64,000 nt of DNA from Climacteris rufus (GCA_013398175.1 VZRZ01006595.1:1014564-1078563), one strand, 5' to 3'; positions 37,605 through 53,300 are shown, numbered from the stretch's first letter. Notes: generated by a model not told the origin, from the letters alone. Program-made: numbers and translations.

Positions 37605-37895
37605 TGCTGAGTTGGAACGGACACACCAGGATCATGGAATCAACTCCTGACCCCAGAACACCCCAAGAATCACCCATGTGCCTGAGTGCGTTGTCCAAAT
37701 GCTTCTTGAGTTCTGTCAGGCTGGTGCTGTGACCACTGCCCTGGCGAGCCTAGCCTGTTCCAGCACCCAGCCACCCTCTGGATGAAAAACGTTTTCCTGA
37801 TATCCAACCTAAACCTCCTCTGACTCCATTTCATGCCATTTCCTCATAGTCAGTTACATTTGCAAGTGTCCCTGAAAGCAGAGTCTCAGCTGAAA
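37605..37895 (-). mobile_element. CR1 LINE 3' fragment
   Basis: The plus strand reads as the complement of the CR1 3' end. It begins GAGTTGGAACGGACACACC, continues with words such as GAGTGCGTTGTCCAAATGC and CTGTGACCACTGCCCTGG, and later has TTTTCCTGATATCCAACC. These match the avian CR1 3' consensus as I know it. About 290 bp remain, in the NRXN1 sense orientation. Small deletions and substitutions show age. Confidence 0.88.
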
Positions 37896-40866
37896 AAGCA
37901 CAGAACAAATCTGTCAACTCCTGACAAATTTGACAGATTTTCGTCAACACAAACAAGTATCATAATAGCAGTTGTAAATTAGCATATCTTGTGAGCATAG
38001 GTTGGAAGCACCTGGAAGCTGACACCTAGGTGTTCATGCTAGCCAATTTTACCAACAAATTCTGGATTCTGATGAGGCATTTCAGTGATATGTTCTCACA
38101 GAACTTTATGATCTTACCTGTATAATACATCATCAAATAGCTGCTGCTAATATAATGTATTCCTAGTTGATGTGTAAGAAATGGCGGGAACATAGTCCAC
38201 TTACTTTCTACAATTTTAGATTAAATGATCTTAAAAATGTTAGTATTTACAGTAAGGGAAAGAGAATCTTGACTAAAGTAGTAGAGAATGTGGGCAAAAA
38301 GCATCTAAACAACATCACTCTCAAACAAGGTTTGTAGCCTTACAATGTCCAGGAAAACAGCATTTTGAGAATTTATGTTTTATGATTCTGGAAGAACAAG
38401 ACTCATCAAAATCTTCCTGCCAGCTTCTGGGTACTTTTGTCAGTTTATTGGCTGGCTCTTGAAATCCAATCTGCATTTTGCAATCTTTTTAATTTGCCTT
38501 ATCTCATACAGAGCAAAATATTCAATTTTTCCCCCCCAAATATAGTGACAGATGAAATACAGAGAAGTATTTTCTTTTTGAACATTTTTGTGAAACAGCT
38601 TTTCCTGTATCTTGCATATTTCCATTTTAATCCTGATGTTGCTGAGTTGTGCTGAATATTTAATTTATGCTAACCTGTCACTTATTCCTTTCCTCCCCAT
38701 CTATATAGGTATGAATATTTATGAACAAAGCAGTGGCTGACCTGCACCTTGTATCATCTGAAAAACATATGCACACTGGGCAAACGGAACGAGAAGTAGG
38801 AAGACTAAAATTTCTTTTTCCATCTTTGGAACACAAAACAAGCCCTCTCCATAAGAATTGCATGAATGAAAAGGAACACGTTGTTCCTTAGGGTAATTAT
38901 TTTAAACAGCCCTATCTAGAGGCTCAAGAAACTCAGTCATTTCCAAGCTCTGGCATGGGCAGAGTAATAAGAAGAGGGGGGGAAAAGGGCATGGAAACAA
39001 ATAGGCATGACATGATTGACCAGTGATGTTGCTCAAGTCCACATCAAGCGACCAAAAGCCCTCCATGAGCACTTTTAATTTCTTCCTCTTAGATATTTCT
39101 TGAAAGTGGAGAGGGATAATATATAACTGATAATACCCATCAATACACATCACTTCCAGCCTCCACAGCAGGAGGCCTACATTGAAAGTTTGTGAACACC
39201 AAGGGCTATTCAGTATCAAATGGGTGTCCTTCCCTCCGGTGTTGCAAAGGGAAAATATTCAGAACTTCACATGCATTGAAGAGAAATTCATTGTTGAAGT
39301 GCTTGAAAAGCTCCCTGTGATGACCCATTTCTCTGGGCCCTACATTCCCCATTCTCCATTGATTTCGCCCAGCTTGTGCTTATGCAAAGGATCCAGAAGT
39401 CCTTGAAGAAATACAGTCAGAATTTGGGAGACAAAGTGCTCTTTCTGAAGGTCACGTCCTTTAAGGAAGTCAACTCCTAACACCTTCTATGTTCATTTCC
39501 TTTGTATCCTTCAAGTTATACACTTTTAAGACAATATTAGTACCCAGAACACTTACAGATTTCAGAATGTAGGAAGAGAAATGCTAGGAATAAAGGAAGA
39601 AACTCAGGTCACAGTGAAATCACTTCATTGGGTCTGTAAACTTCCAGAACTCCCTCCTCACACACTCCCTGTGCCAGAACACAAACATCCTACATCTTTC
39701 ACACTTCCCTATTTCCTCCTCTTCTTTAAAACATTTTATTTCACAAAAGTGTAATGAATAATGTATATAAAATACTGTTATGGGATATTGATTTACTAAG
39801 TCTGTGATGAACAGAAACTCACTATGATCCACTGAGTAGGGTAAGTGGGAAATGTTATAGAACTACTATCAAGGAGAAAAAATCCATAACAAATCTCTAA
39901 ATGATTCACAGAAATTACTTGTAGCAAATCTATTAAGTCCTCCAGCACAGCTCTCCAAGAACAGCATGTTTCCCTGCAGAATAGCTTTAGCTTCTTTATG
40001 CAATCTACTCTGAAGTATCTCAGTGAAGACTGATACAGGGCTTTTACCAATACCTTTGGGAAAGTGCTCCACTACATAATCTATTCTCACTGTCAGTCAT
40101 TTCTTCCTAATACTCATCCAATCTAAATTTTCACTTTAGTAATCCCATTGCATTACTCCCCTTGTGCTTCCATGCTTTAGCATTTATACTCTTCAAATAT
40201 TTATAGTTATTGTTAAGAAAAAAACCCAGACCTTTTCCCTCAGCATATCAATTTCTGTGCCTGAATGCTGTTGGTCTTCCTTGTAGCACTGTATTGCTTT
40301 ACACATTCCCAATAACTGTCAGAGGAATTAATATTTGCTGTTGCTGGAAAAAAAAAACATCCCAGAAAACTCCTTTCTCCATCACAGACTTTTCTGTGAA
40401 AAAATGTTCACTGCTGTTACATCATCAAAAAAAAAATTATGGAACCAAGTATTCCAATTAAGGAAGGCAGGCAGCTAAGTATTTTACAGAGGAAAAACCC
40501 CAACCCTCATATATAATTATTTTGGATACCTGGTCCTAACCACAAATTATTATTAATAAACTCACTGTATTAACAAAACACAATTGATAATCAAAATACC
40601 TTGGATGACCGGTAATCTTTCCATTCTCATTTCAACTGTTTCAGAACACAGGCTTTAGAAAGGCAAATTATCTTTGTTTCCCTCCCTGTCCTTTCTTCAT
40701 AAGTGCCTCTTCACTGCATTACAGGCCTGAACTCAGAAAAATATATCCTGCTCCTTTAAAACATCAGAGACCATTGTCTGTAATGATACAGTTACTTCAC
40801 AAACTTAAATGTCTTTACGATAATCAGTGTTTTCCCCTAGACTTTCTCCAATTTGCTTTAAATAGA

Positions 40867-41330
40867 AAGTTCAGGTTGGAAGGGATCTCAGAAGATCAGA
40901 AAAGGGAGCCTGAGATTACCTAGTACCCTGTTCAATGGCATCATGGAAACTTCCGGCAGTGGGGACTCCACCATGTTCCTGGGGAGGTTGTTCCAGTGAC
41001 TGATCTCATTTTAGCAAGTTTACTCCTTATGTCCAAATAAAGTTTGCACCTGTTGCTCCTTGTCTTCTCCATGTTGGTCTTTGTGCAAAAAGAGCCTCAG
41101 TCCTGTTTGTAGGCGCCCTTTAAGTGCTAGAACACTGTGATGAGGTTCCCCCGAGTCTTCTTTTCACCAGGGAGAAAAGACCCCACACTCCTTCATGCTT
41201 TCATCACAGGGCAAATGATCCAGCTTTTCTCATCTTTGTGGAACTTCTTTAAACTCTCTCGAGTATTTCCACATATTTTTTAATTTTGCAAACCAGAACT
41301 GGGCACAGTACTCCAGAATACCCCTATCTA
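40867..41330 (-). mobile_element. CR1 LINE 3' fragment, older copy
   Basis: The plus strand is the complement of a CR1 3' region. It starts CAGGTTGGAAGGGATCTC and includes GGGAGGTTGTTCCAGTGA. It continues with GTGATGAGGTTCCCCCGAG and CTGGGCACAGTACTCCAG. It is more diverged than the copy at 37605-37895. Its far end fades into unrecognised sequence somewhere between 41310 and 41400. Confidence 0.85.
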
Positions 41331-41399
41331 CTTCATTCAGGTTAATATTTCTTTCTATAAACTTCTGAAGCATTTGCTAATCAGCCTTGTAAAAACTGT

Positions 41400-44300
41400 T
41401 CTATAGATTAGATATTTGATTCCTTGCCCAGTCATAACTGTCATGTTTGACTTAGTGTTTCAAGTACTTGTATTCAGGGTGAGTTGGAGATGATCCTTGA
41501 CCTGATTTAATTCTGAATTTGATCTTCCCCATTAAAGCTGCTTTATAACCTTTCATATAATGTCCCTTCGGCATAACTGAGGTATTCCAAAAGCTTATTT
41601 ATTTTTTATTTACAACTCAAACTGTCCTTTTTTAAGCCTGAAGAAAACCACATTGTGTTCTTAATCATTCTAGCAAAGTACACTGATGTTCCTTCTGGAT
41701 TTTAAAACTATTTTTTCACTGTTCTTTATTTGCAGTGGTTATTTTCTGTTCATCCTGAAACTTACAGCCTTACATTAATCAGTAAATTGCATTTCTTTCT
41801 AACATGAATCCACTTTTTGGTCACTAATGATATAGTCATCCAATTTTCCCCATTTCCACTCACTTTCATGTCAGCAAGAAATGGACTTGGGATGTCTCTT
41901 CTGGGATCCCCTACTTTCCATTCAGTGAGTCTGGCTGCTCTGTAATTTATGAATTTCCTTGCTAATTTGCTAAAAGTGCTACTCAACAGAGATGCAGGTA
42001 GTTAAAAATCTCCCATGAGTATCCTTTTATGTGGAGTATCTTCAGAAGAGACAGAATTTCTTCAGCACCACTTGAAATATGCCTAATGTTTGTTTTGCTT
42101 TGTTTATATTTCTTCATTTGAAAATTATTCAGCAGTTTCCTATCATTGTAAGTGTTTTTAAATATTATGGCAACCCACTTACTTGTTCCAGTTCTGTTTC
42201 TCCTATATAAATTATGTTACACTGATCTATTCTGATGTCTATTAAAAAAATTGCCTCATTAAGTACATTTGAACCCTCTAATGGCTTCCACATATACTTT
42301 CATAGGAAACTCTCTTGTTCTTTCTGGACATTTTCTGTATGTATAGGGAAGGTGTTTAATGGATCTTGAACACATTTTTCAGAATACCTCCACTGTCTCA
42401 CTTTTTCTGGGATATGAATGCATATGTCAAGTTATCTGATTTAAGCAACATTTCCTTTACTGTATTTCTTGGCTACTTTAAACACCAGCTAAGCCCCACA
42501 GGATTTGATTTCTGGAAGCAAGTAATACACATACTCACGTATTTTCATATTATTAATTTATATTACTTTACTTAGTCCTCTTAGTCTGAAAGACCTTAAA
42601 GTGCCATAAAAACATTATAAATAAATATGCTATTCAATATAGTCTGATCATAGCTAGACTAAAGCTGATGAAATTTTTTTTTTTGAGTTTGAGATTTTAT
42701 TTTGAAGCATCAGTGTGTAAGGTTTTCCACAGTAAAATCTTGATACAACTCCAACTAAGGTCAGCAGTAGTGGCAATTACATCAGGCTTTAAATCAGGGC
42801 TAATTAGATGGAGATCTGTGTATTAATTGTCCTAGGAGATACAGGAAAAAAACACTGAGATGAAACAGCTGAACTTTGAATATGCATACTTCTAAGCCAG
42901 TAGTTAAAATATTGTACCCAATTTCTACTCTTTGTAATATTACTCTTTATCATGTCACTCTTCATGAAATACAGATGTATTCTGAATAGAAATTGACACC
43001 TTCTAATTTAAAAGAAACCTGAATTAACCTAAATACCTCTGGAAAAATCTTGGACACTCCTGGTGGATTAATAGCTAAACATTAACATTTAGTAATGTAA
43101 TCTGCACAGAAGAAGAATATAAAAATGAAGAAAACCCAGAGAAGATCAGCAAGAGTGACCAAAAGACTGGAAAATATACTCCACAAAAAAACATAAAAGG
43201 TTCCCAATGTTTGAATTTACAGTGAGGTGGGAAACTGTCACAGTTCAAAAGTACCTACATGGAGCAGGGAAATAAGGTAGATAACACAGGGCCCAAGCAC
43301 AAAGGAAAATAACTTGGAAGCAGATTAATTCAGGTGTGAAGATACATACTTACAACTACCAGAAGCATTTCCTGTGAAATGTGGTAACTTCTCTATTACT
43401 TTATATATATACATATATGTAAAATGTGGGACAGTGAAAACAGTATCGTGGCCATGGTATTTGAGAAAAATTAGTTCAGCTAAACCCAGTGACCTATTTC
43501 ATACAGGAAGCCACGTTAGATTATCAGTATTTCTTGAAAACTGTGACAGTTTTGGTTAATAGGAGATTACAGAATAGGGACAATTTTCAAGATTATGAGT
43601 GCCAAGACTCTGCTTAATTTTACTACTGATATAAAGGGGTCAACATAACTACAGAAGTCAATGCACTTGTTTAGTGTTAGCTGAATAAATCACTGTTGCC
43701 TGCTCAAAATCCCTTCATTCTTCTGGCAATAGCAAGATAATCCACCACTTCATGAGGTATGTGGCTTCAGCCATGCAAGAATTTCATAGCTTTGTGGAAC
43801 ATGGAATTATCTTTGCATGTGATACACTATAGGTATCAGGAGAAAAGAAGTCATAGAGAATCAAGGGTTATAAAACCAGAGGTCAGGAAGCAGGATCTGT
43901 TCAACCTTCTGCAAAGCCTTCATGAGCCTTGCAAAATCAAAACTTATATATGGAAATGTCAAGAACAGTATTCAGACATGTAGGTTCCAGATTCCTCACA
44001 ACCATAGAGTCTCCTTAAACATGCGTTTATTTACCAAAAAAAGAGAATATGTTCCCACTATTTAATTATTGAGATGTTTTTTTAAGTGTATTATGTTGAA
44101 GGAAGCTTTGGTTTAGTGCTGTGGAAATCAATGGCAGCATCTCAATTTTTGGAGTGGTTTCAGGGCCAACCCCAATTAAGATCAAGTAGTGCATTACAGA
44201 AACAATGTAAATAACATAATTGATTCTAATGGAAGGTACACAAATGATATATCAGGTTACAATTTTTATTGATAACAATGAATTCCTGGGCATATATCCA

Positions 44301-47300
44301 CAGAACCTCTGCCCATCCTCCACTAAATCTCAAAGTCTACCATCCAACAAACAAATTTTCTTGCCAAGGATTCACCCTTGCTAGTAGCAGATTCTCACAC
44401 TGGCAATATAAACCAATCACTGTAAGTGTGCAAGCTTTCCTGCTTTTTATAACAGAAACCCTCTCTGAAAACCCAGCCTCCTTCAATTCAGACTTTCTGA
44501 AGTCTTCTGGATTCCTGCAGCTGACTTGACAAAACAAAAGCAGGCAGCAGTGAAAATTACTTGATGCTAAAGTATACCAAATGCTGCAAAGGTCTGCATC
44601 CCAAAGACCAAATGGATAGACCTTACAAAAAGTTGTGTGGTGTTGTTTGGTTTGTTTTTTTCTTATGGGTGACAAATTATACCCAGGAACCTCTTTCACA
44701 TTCAAATTAAAAGCTACTGTACAAGCACTAACACACAGAGAAATATTTCATTTTATAGTGGCATACTCCCCTGAAAGGAAGTGCTGAGCAAGGAACTAAA
44801 ATGGGACAGGCAACTTTCCAGTCTCTAGCAAAGTCTGGAATTGTACACTTGCTTTTTCACTACACTAAATACATCCGTGGAGCTACAAAAATTAATCATC
44901 ATACAGAACAAGAACAAAATTCTGTTGCTACTGTGTCTCATCTCTGTTGAAAAAGCAACCACAATCCATTACAACAAATGGCTAGAGAGAGAAAATAAAG
45001 CAGCAATTAACAAATAGAGCTGGAGTAGTTCCATTCTCAACAAACCAACACAATGCAAAGTGAACAATTGATTAGGGAACATCTACCTAGTCTAGAGAGA
45101 TCATTCTTTTTCATCCATTTGGAATGATATAGCTCTATCCACTTCATATTAAAACCCAAATACACATATGATTGTGTGGTCCATAACCAGAACCAATGTT
45201 TTCCTATTATCATCTTTGCTCTATAGCAGCTTGCAGAACCAGTACCAACAAATAAACTGCATCAAAACCTCAATTCTTGCTGGAGTGTAATATGATAATT
45301 TTGAAGAGATTCACTCCTTCAGTAAAGCATTTACCACATTAGGTCATACTTCAAAGTACCAGTACCAGTGTTAGGATTTTCTATAAAGCACATAGATGTC
45401 AGACTCACATATAAAGGAACATATATTTTAAATAAAATTGGTTATGCCATTACAAATACAAATTGTTAACAATCATAAATACTGAATATTATTTATTTCA
45501 CTAGCTTTCATATAGAAATAGCAGTATTTGTACAAAACTAACTCTATGATCATGATTTAGATATGAAGATACAATGAAATTTGGGAGGTCTGGTATATAT
45601 AGCAAAAGGTTGCCACTTTGAATCATACATTTTTTGTGCATTTGGACTATTCCAAATGTTTTCCTTGCAATTTATATGTAAGTAATATGTAGTCTAAACA
45701 ATTTATTCTTTATATAAAAACTAAATATTAAATTTAAGGCTACTGAAACCCCTCTGTTAAAGATGACTTTCTACTCTTTTCTATGTTTGTGTGTTTTTAC
45801 TCATAGATATAACATTTACCTCAGAAAAAGCTTTATAAATTCATCAGAGAAAACTCTGGAAATAGGCAATTTCTTTGTCTTTGGTCCATATCTAGCCAGT
45901 TATAAAGCATCAATCTTTTCAAATTTGGCAGACTGCTACACTAGTAATGGAATTAATGTTCCACAGGCCTGGTTACATGTCACAGCTAAAAGATCAACCG
46001 CAACAGCTTGTAGTAACAATGCCTATAATGTACTATTTCTGTAGCAAAAAATCATGAAGGAAAAGCCAATACCGTACAGAGTAAAGCAACAATGCTGAAT
46101 TACTTCCCCATGCCTTATTCTTCCTCACAAAGCCTCAACTTCCTCCTCTGTTTCCTCCCGCAGGTATCATATGGAACAGGAGTTCCCCAAACCTTGCAGA
46201 ATAGGGAAAATACCTCTGAGTTGGGAAATTCTATATTTACAGTTTCTAAGGTGAACTTTTTATTGCCATCCAACACATTAAATAGTCTTTTACAATTGTC
46301 ATGTCTTTAAGACTTTTCATCCTTGACACAGACTGGATTTACAAGGGGAACAATGACAATTTTGGCAGTTGGTAGAGCCTCAAAGGGCTACCTTTCCATC
46401 CTCAATAAACTTACTTTTACTGAATTAGTGACAAGAGTTTATGCGCCAAATACTAGACTTTATGTATAGCATACATGACATTTCAAGGTATAATCCCTCC
46501 TGTTCACCTCTGCATCCAATTTGCAGCATTGGTTGAATACATAACCTCACAGATATTTCTATCTGTAAGGCAACTCTAGGAAATGTCGTCTTGGAAATAT
46601 GAATGAGCTCTACCTGCATGAACAGAACATCCATCTTACGCCACTAACTACCATTATCTTTTGCATATCTAAGACCAGCCATGTGGTCATCTAAATAAGA
46701 TACTATTGACAAATATGTCACTCATGAAAAAACTGCCATTCCTGATTCTCTGTAAGAACCTGAGCCCTGTTCATCTTTCAGGACACGTTTGCAAATGTAG
46801 TCTTCACAAGTTTATGATCAATGAAGAGCAACACCTTTAGAACACAAGATCTGTACTTGCTTTCACTGAAATAAACAACTCCATCGATTAGATAAAGCTA
46901 CATCTTTCTTTCTCTTCTAGATAGATATACATAACAAATTATTGTCCAAACCTAGAAGTTCGATAGGAAAAAATCACACAATATTTATTATTTCAGAGTC
47001 TGCTGATAAAGATTTTTCCTCTCCCCTATGACTGAGGAAAATCTTTATGCTACATGCTACTTTAATTCCAAGAATGTTAAAATCAAGACATGACAGAAGT
47101 CCGTCTCTTCTTGTGTTAAGTCACAAGTTACCTTGTGGAAGACAGTAAATTTTCATTGAATCTACTTCACACAAATCTACTTTTAAATAGAATTTATATT
47201 TGCATCTTAGTATTGCATTTCTTCTTCATTACTTAGAGGTAAAAATGTTATTAAAAAGATTCAGATGACTTTCCATTCCATTGTACACTTAATGCTACTG

Positions 47301-50300
47301 AACTTCTAGCCATTCAATGCACAATGAAGCAGAATATACACTTATTTCCCTCCAATTAACAAACATGCATTTTTTCTTTGGTTTTTTTTTTATCATAATA
47401 AGGTTTCATTTGGAGATACTCCAGTGTAGTACAATGATTATTCCTGTCAAATAAATATCATTGCAAAAGTTAGCTATTCTTTAGACTACAACTCCATATT
47501 AAAAGTTGCATAAATTAGCCAGAGATTTCACTCATTCGATTACGAAATGATGTAAGTCCATAAATACCATCTTTTCTATGCATTTTAAATAAAACTATCC
47601 TAGAGTGATATCTGCTCTATGTGCCAAGCTACTTAATCAGTAGATCAATAATTAAGGTATCCATCTGTTATATACACAAGGCCCAGGTAGCTCTGTGCAT
47701 TCATTTTTGCAATTCAATCTTTTAGTGCAATCTGCTCTATCCACTATCTTGAATGATGACAATAAACTGAAAGCAAACCAAATTAAACACTGTGTCTTGA
47801 GATATATGAATTCCTCTATAAACCAATAATAGATTATGATAGAAGGTTTTTTAAAGGAATAGTAGCAACTGTAGCATATGAACTTAAATACTTCCCTATT
47901 TTCTTGTGGTTTATGAGTAACAAAACATTCAGTAAGTAGATTTTTCTATCTCTAAGCTTATTTTTCAAGAAGAGTACTGCACAGATTGGAAAGAATATTT
48001 CAAAAGGCCATGATTTCACTACATGGATTTACCTAACTCTGGGGAAGAAGGGCAAGTTCAAATAGATCTTCATTCCTTTACCTACTTCTTCAAACAAAGG
48101 ACTTGTATTGTCTTCACAGGGGTTTTAGGACTTTATGGAGTAATTATAACAGGTTAAATGAATACAGAAATAAGAAAAATAAAAGCCACTTTATTAAGAG
48201 AGATCATATTCCTCAAATCAGGAATCCTGGAATACCACAGAAAGAGTAATTCTCTCTTAAAAATAAAGGTATTAAACTACTGCTCTTACCAAAGGCCAGA
48301 ATGAGTTACAACCTTAATTTCTTAGCAAAAAAACATACCTACACTTATCATGCACTCATGTGTCTTTTTCAAAACAAATACTGTAATTTCTCTTGAAATT
48401 ATAATTTCAATTTTCCTTTTCTTCCTTTTCTTTTCATCCTCAGTATGATATCCAACAAAGTGATATCAAATTAAAAAGACACCAGCCATGTTCCTCATGT
48501 TCTGACGGCTCCACAATTTACAATTACTATTTTCTTTCAAGCAATTTGCTCTGTAAATGGGCCTCCCTACAGTGGAGTATTTTTAAAATTCCATACAGCT
48601 AATTAAAAAAAAAATCAGTGGTATCTCAATGTCCCTCTAATTTTAAAATATGTTGAATCAAAATGTTCCAATGGAAAATGTTCCAAGAGCAGAGAAAATG
48701 AACCAGTAGATACAAATAACCCAGAGACAGACAACAACACACAGAGCAAAAGAAACCAATACAGAAATACGAGATAGGTTTGGAGGCAGAAAAATCTTCT
48801 TGCCAAGTCTTTAGACTGTCACAGCTACACCTAAGTGTCAGGAAAAGGGGAAGGGAGAAAAGACAAGCAGAGCCTCAAAATGAGGAGAGGCAAGTGAAAG
48901 ACAAATTGATTCCACCAGCATTTCCAGCTGACACCCCAACAATGGATCTGGGAATGCCTTTCCCAGATTGACAGGGACACAGACTGCAAGACCACCAGTT
49001 TTTGTGGATGCCAGCTTTTGAATTCTCTGATCTTTTGGTTGACACGATACCAGCACAATGACAGCAAATTACCTCACAGAAAAACACCTGTAATTTCGTA
49101 CCTTGCTAATACATCCATCTATAAACTCACAAATCCACAGATCATGGGAAAAGAGGAGTTGCTGCCATGCAAACAACCTCCAGAAAGCAAATTGCGGTTA
49201 TGATATACTTATAAAGAAAAAAATTGACAGATTCTGTCTTGTTTTGAAGAAAAGAATATAACATAGCTATCCTTCCTAAGAGTGAAAAAATAAAAGGAAT
49301 GAGATTACAGTATGGGAATCAAAGTAAATTACTAAAAAAGGCTTTTAAATATTTTCTACATAAATAGCAGGAGCACATCTAGAACACAGGATGATACTTT
49401 CAGAAGAACATATACCTGTACTATTTTGTAAGTTCAAAAATATTAAAATAAATAGGCAATAAATAGACACTGGTCTCAAATTTTGACAGGAACTCCATGG
49501 GAATCTGCTATCACTCTGTCAGTTGTCATATTTCAGAACTACATTATAATTTAATATTTGAAAAAAACCCCACTTTGATCCTGAGAAGTCAGAAGAACCC
49601 TCAGATTTATTTTGTATGTATTTGAGTATTCAACATTTGACAGTAGAGGTTTGACAGAAACCTCTCAGAGCTTTAAAAAAAAATCTACTGAAAACAAGCA
49701 GAAAGACTTAGAGAGAAAGAAAATTCTTCTTTACTGCCTGAAAACTTTCCTCAATATTTATTTAATAGGGTCAGAAAGAGAAAATCAATATAGGAGAAAA
49801 AAAAAATTAGCTCAAAACCTCTTTGGTTCAAGATTGAAACAGAAATCAGTGTCATTATTTCAATATATGGCACCTACCAACCACAAATGTATTTTATTCT
49901 TCAACTATAGCACTCTTTCACCCTTTAACACCTTTCAACAGACAAGGACAAAGCTGTTAAAAATGCATTGCTCATTCAGAAAAATGAGCCTGTCCTCTAT
50001 CAATACCAGTGAGAAGGCTGATGCTCTTGGTCACATTAAATAAAACAGCACATAACAAACAGTCAGACCAATTTCAGTGGGCACAATCCCAGTGTGACAT
50101 CAAAGATTTCTGCACTTCAGGTTACAGAAATTAAAAATGTTAACGTGATCATCATTTACAAATTTCATAGCTGATCCTCCCTCTTTGGCTCCAGAATTAG
50201 TGGCCAAAAAGGAGTAGAACAAACAAGCTTCAGACGTTTATTTCACATTTGGGGGTTTTGGGATTTTTATTGGAGGGTTTTAAATTACAGTCTGATTTTT

Positions 50301-53300
50301 TTTTTTTTTAACAGACTGAACACAAACTACAACTGCTTCAAACGAACCTGCATAACCTACAGTGACTAAAGCAGAATTAAAAAAAAAATAACCTATTAGA
50401 GGGGACCATTACAAATGCGGAATTTGAAGCAAACAGAGATCATACGGTTTCAATATATAAAGATAGGTAAAATGTTCTTATCTTAACTTCTATGTTCACT
50501 TGTTATTTGGGAATGTTCCCACTGAAATGTGCAGTAGGTTTATAAGTGTCTGTTGCTGACACCACAATACTGCCTAGCACTGTCTATATAATTCTAGGAT
50601 GCTGAAGATTTCTTACACTGTACCACTATTGGGATTCACTAAGCCCATGTCACTTTTCTTCAATTTAATTTGAGGCCCCCTTTACTACTGGCTTTGTAAT
50701 TCTTTGTTGGGCCATTTACTTGGCAGAAATCCAGCAATTTTGCTTGGCACACGTACCCTTCAATAGTAAAAATGCATAAATAACCAGGGGCAAGTGTGGA
50801 CATGCAGTATTAATATCCTTGTTCAAGTTCACAGCAGCACAAACAAAAGTAATTCAAGAATAAAAGAAGTTAAAGCATTCGTTTAACATGATTGAAGGTG
50901 TTAATGCTCTCATCCAAAGTGATCTCAGGCCAGCTGAAACCATTTTCAAATTTAACTTAGTGTTCTCTGGGGAAAAGAGATTAGCATTAAAAATACATAT
51001 GCAGAGACCTTTACTTTGAATAAAGTAAATTACAATTTTGTTTCAAAAACATGTTTAAAACTTAGCTACTTAGTGATCTCAGAAACAAAACCCCAAGGTA
51101 AAAAAAAAAAAGAACAAACTTAGTATTTAACCTTATTCAGCCTGGTGGTAGAAGATATACAAAGCTCCATTTGCATGCTTACTTAAACCAGAATTTTAAA
51201 GAAATCATTTCTATATTGACTCCATTAGAGGGTATATGCTAATCTGAAAGGTCCTTTTTATTTCAGATACAAATTAACAAATTCTGACTATATCAGATAT
51301 TATACCAGCCGTTCAAATGTGGTCCAAAACACTCGCAACAGGAGGAAGGCAAGGCAGAACAATCTTGTAGTGCTGACATGAATAAAAATTATATTGCACA
51401 GAAATAAATATCTGACATGTCTATGTCATGCCTGACAAAACGATGTGGGGTATGTGAATGACAGTAAGTACTTTTCCTTTACTAATACTAGAATAATTTC
51501 AAGAGGATTTTCAACCACAGCTACATGTTGTGGGCAGAAACAAAGTATATTTATATATTTATGCCAAATAAGCAAGGGGAGAAAATTTTATTTAAATGCA
51601 GGTCACTCTTTGTATTGAATACTAATATTCTATTGTAGCATGTGGTATTGTATTGATAAATGGTCTCTTCATGAGGGCTTTGGCGTTCAGCCAGAGCTCA
51701 AACCACGACAGTATGCAATTACTTGCAGCAAGCCAGGAGAGGAACAACACAGGAGTGTGAGCATATAAGCTTAATACTTACATGAACATCACCAGACAAA
51801 AGCCAGAAGCAGTCCAGAACCTCTGTCCTCATGGTCTTGGCCATTAGTCATGCTTCTTCTAGCACTCTTTTATTAGCATAGCGTTACCTGAATATCAGAG
51901 CACTGTTCTATTATCAGAACAAATCTGAATTCCACACAGCACCATGATTTCAGTGACACAGAGAGCAGTCTCCTCTACTGAGAGTAAGTTGGTGCTGACT
52001 GTAGTCACCCAAAAAGGTACAATTTTATTCTCCTGAAGAACCAAAACCTCCCTCTCAACATTCCCAACATTTTGAATGCAGCATCACAGCCTCTACCCCT
52101 GCTTTGTAAGAAGTGACTGTCACTACTCTGTGAGAAGCCAGCTTCTACCACAAAGCCCATGGAGGCAGGCCTTCCAGAGCAGGAGGGTAAAGGAATGCTG
52201 AGTTTCCTAATTTCAGTCAAATGAATACATTAAGTACATAACAAGCTATGTAAATGTGTCAGAATTAGGATCTAAGCATCAAGACCTGTGTAAGCACTCA
52301 GGAGAAGGGAAAACAAACAAACACAACTTTACAGAATTTAAGTCAACTTCCAGCATCTCCATGACAGCTCCACCCACCTCCATTAATAGAAACAGCTGAC
52401 TTGCAGATTTCAGGATTGCAAGTTTGGATTTCAGTATGATTTATATATTATACCTATTTTTAACAGATTTGTAACAGGACTAGGACTGTTATCAGTGAAA
52501 CACAAATGAAAATACGTAGGTGGGAAAGGAGCAGCAGAACTACCAGGGTTAAAAGAACAGCCTTTCTGGTTAACAAAGAACATTGTTTGAGGGAAACCAT
52601 TTCCAAAACATGATTCCCAGATGCAAAATCGAGAAAAAGCTGTTGCTGTCAAGGCAAGTGCTCTGAGAGGAGCACAACACAGACACCCCCTCCACAGAAG
52701 ACATCAATCTGACAACAGGAGGAGGGCAGCATGCTTGCAGTCTATTACACCAGCTCATTTTCCTGCCTGTAGAACACAGAGAAACATATGGCACACATAT
52801 CTTCCCAACAGAAAACAGGTAGTGGTTGCTGCTCATTGTTTAAGAGCTACAAAGCCTGAAGTAAGCAAAAAGCTGAAGTAAAGTAACCACCATAACAACT
52901 GCTGACTTACAAACATGAGGACAAAGCAGCAGACCAAAGACTGATTTGTCACTGTCAGCAAATGGAGCCCAAGAGATGAAGAGAGTATTTCACACTCAGC
53001 ACGCCCTTGGCTTTGTGCTGAACACCAGAAATCCAGGCCAGACCACTCAGATGTTTTGATGGATATGCTGGTGAGAGTGAGTGAATGAATGACTACATCA
53101 TTCTATGGACTATAACCAGGATCTGATCAAATAAATTACTTTGATCTTTTGCTACTCAATACCCTTTCTCAAAAAAAGATGAAAAAAAGGCAAACAAACA
53201 AAAAAATCACTTTCCCTCTATCAAAGGCTTGCACAGTTTTGTTTAGATACTGAACTCCTTGACTGGGTTTGACTAAAAGTTAGCAAAGCCTAGGATAAGT

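Noticed and set aside
38111..38122. Possible recursive splice site (ACAG followed by GTAAGA on the minus strand)
   Set aside because: The acceptor side lacks a polypyrimidine tract, so the juxtaposition is probably chance. Saw-tooth RNA-seq coverage over the large intron would be needed to revive it.
49612..50043. 143-codon plus-strand frame, Lys/Ser-rich
   Set aside because: Length is compatible with chance in 64 kb of AT-rich DNA. Composition simply reflects A-rich sequence and no domain is recognisable.
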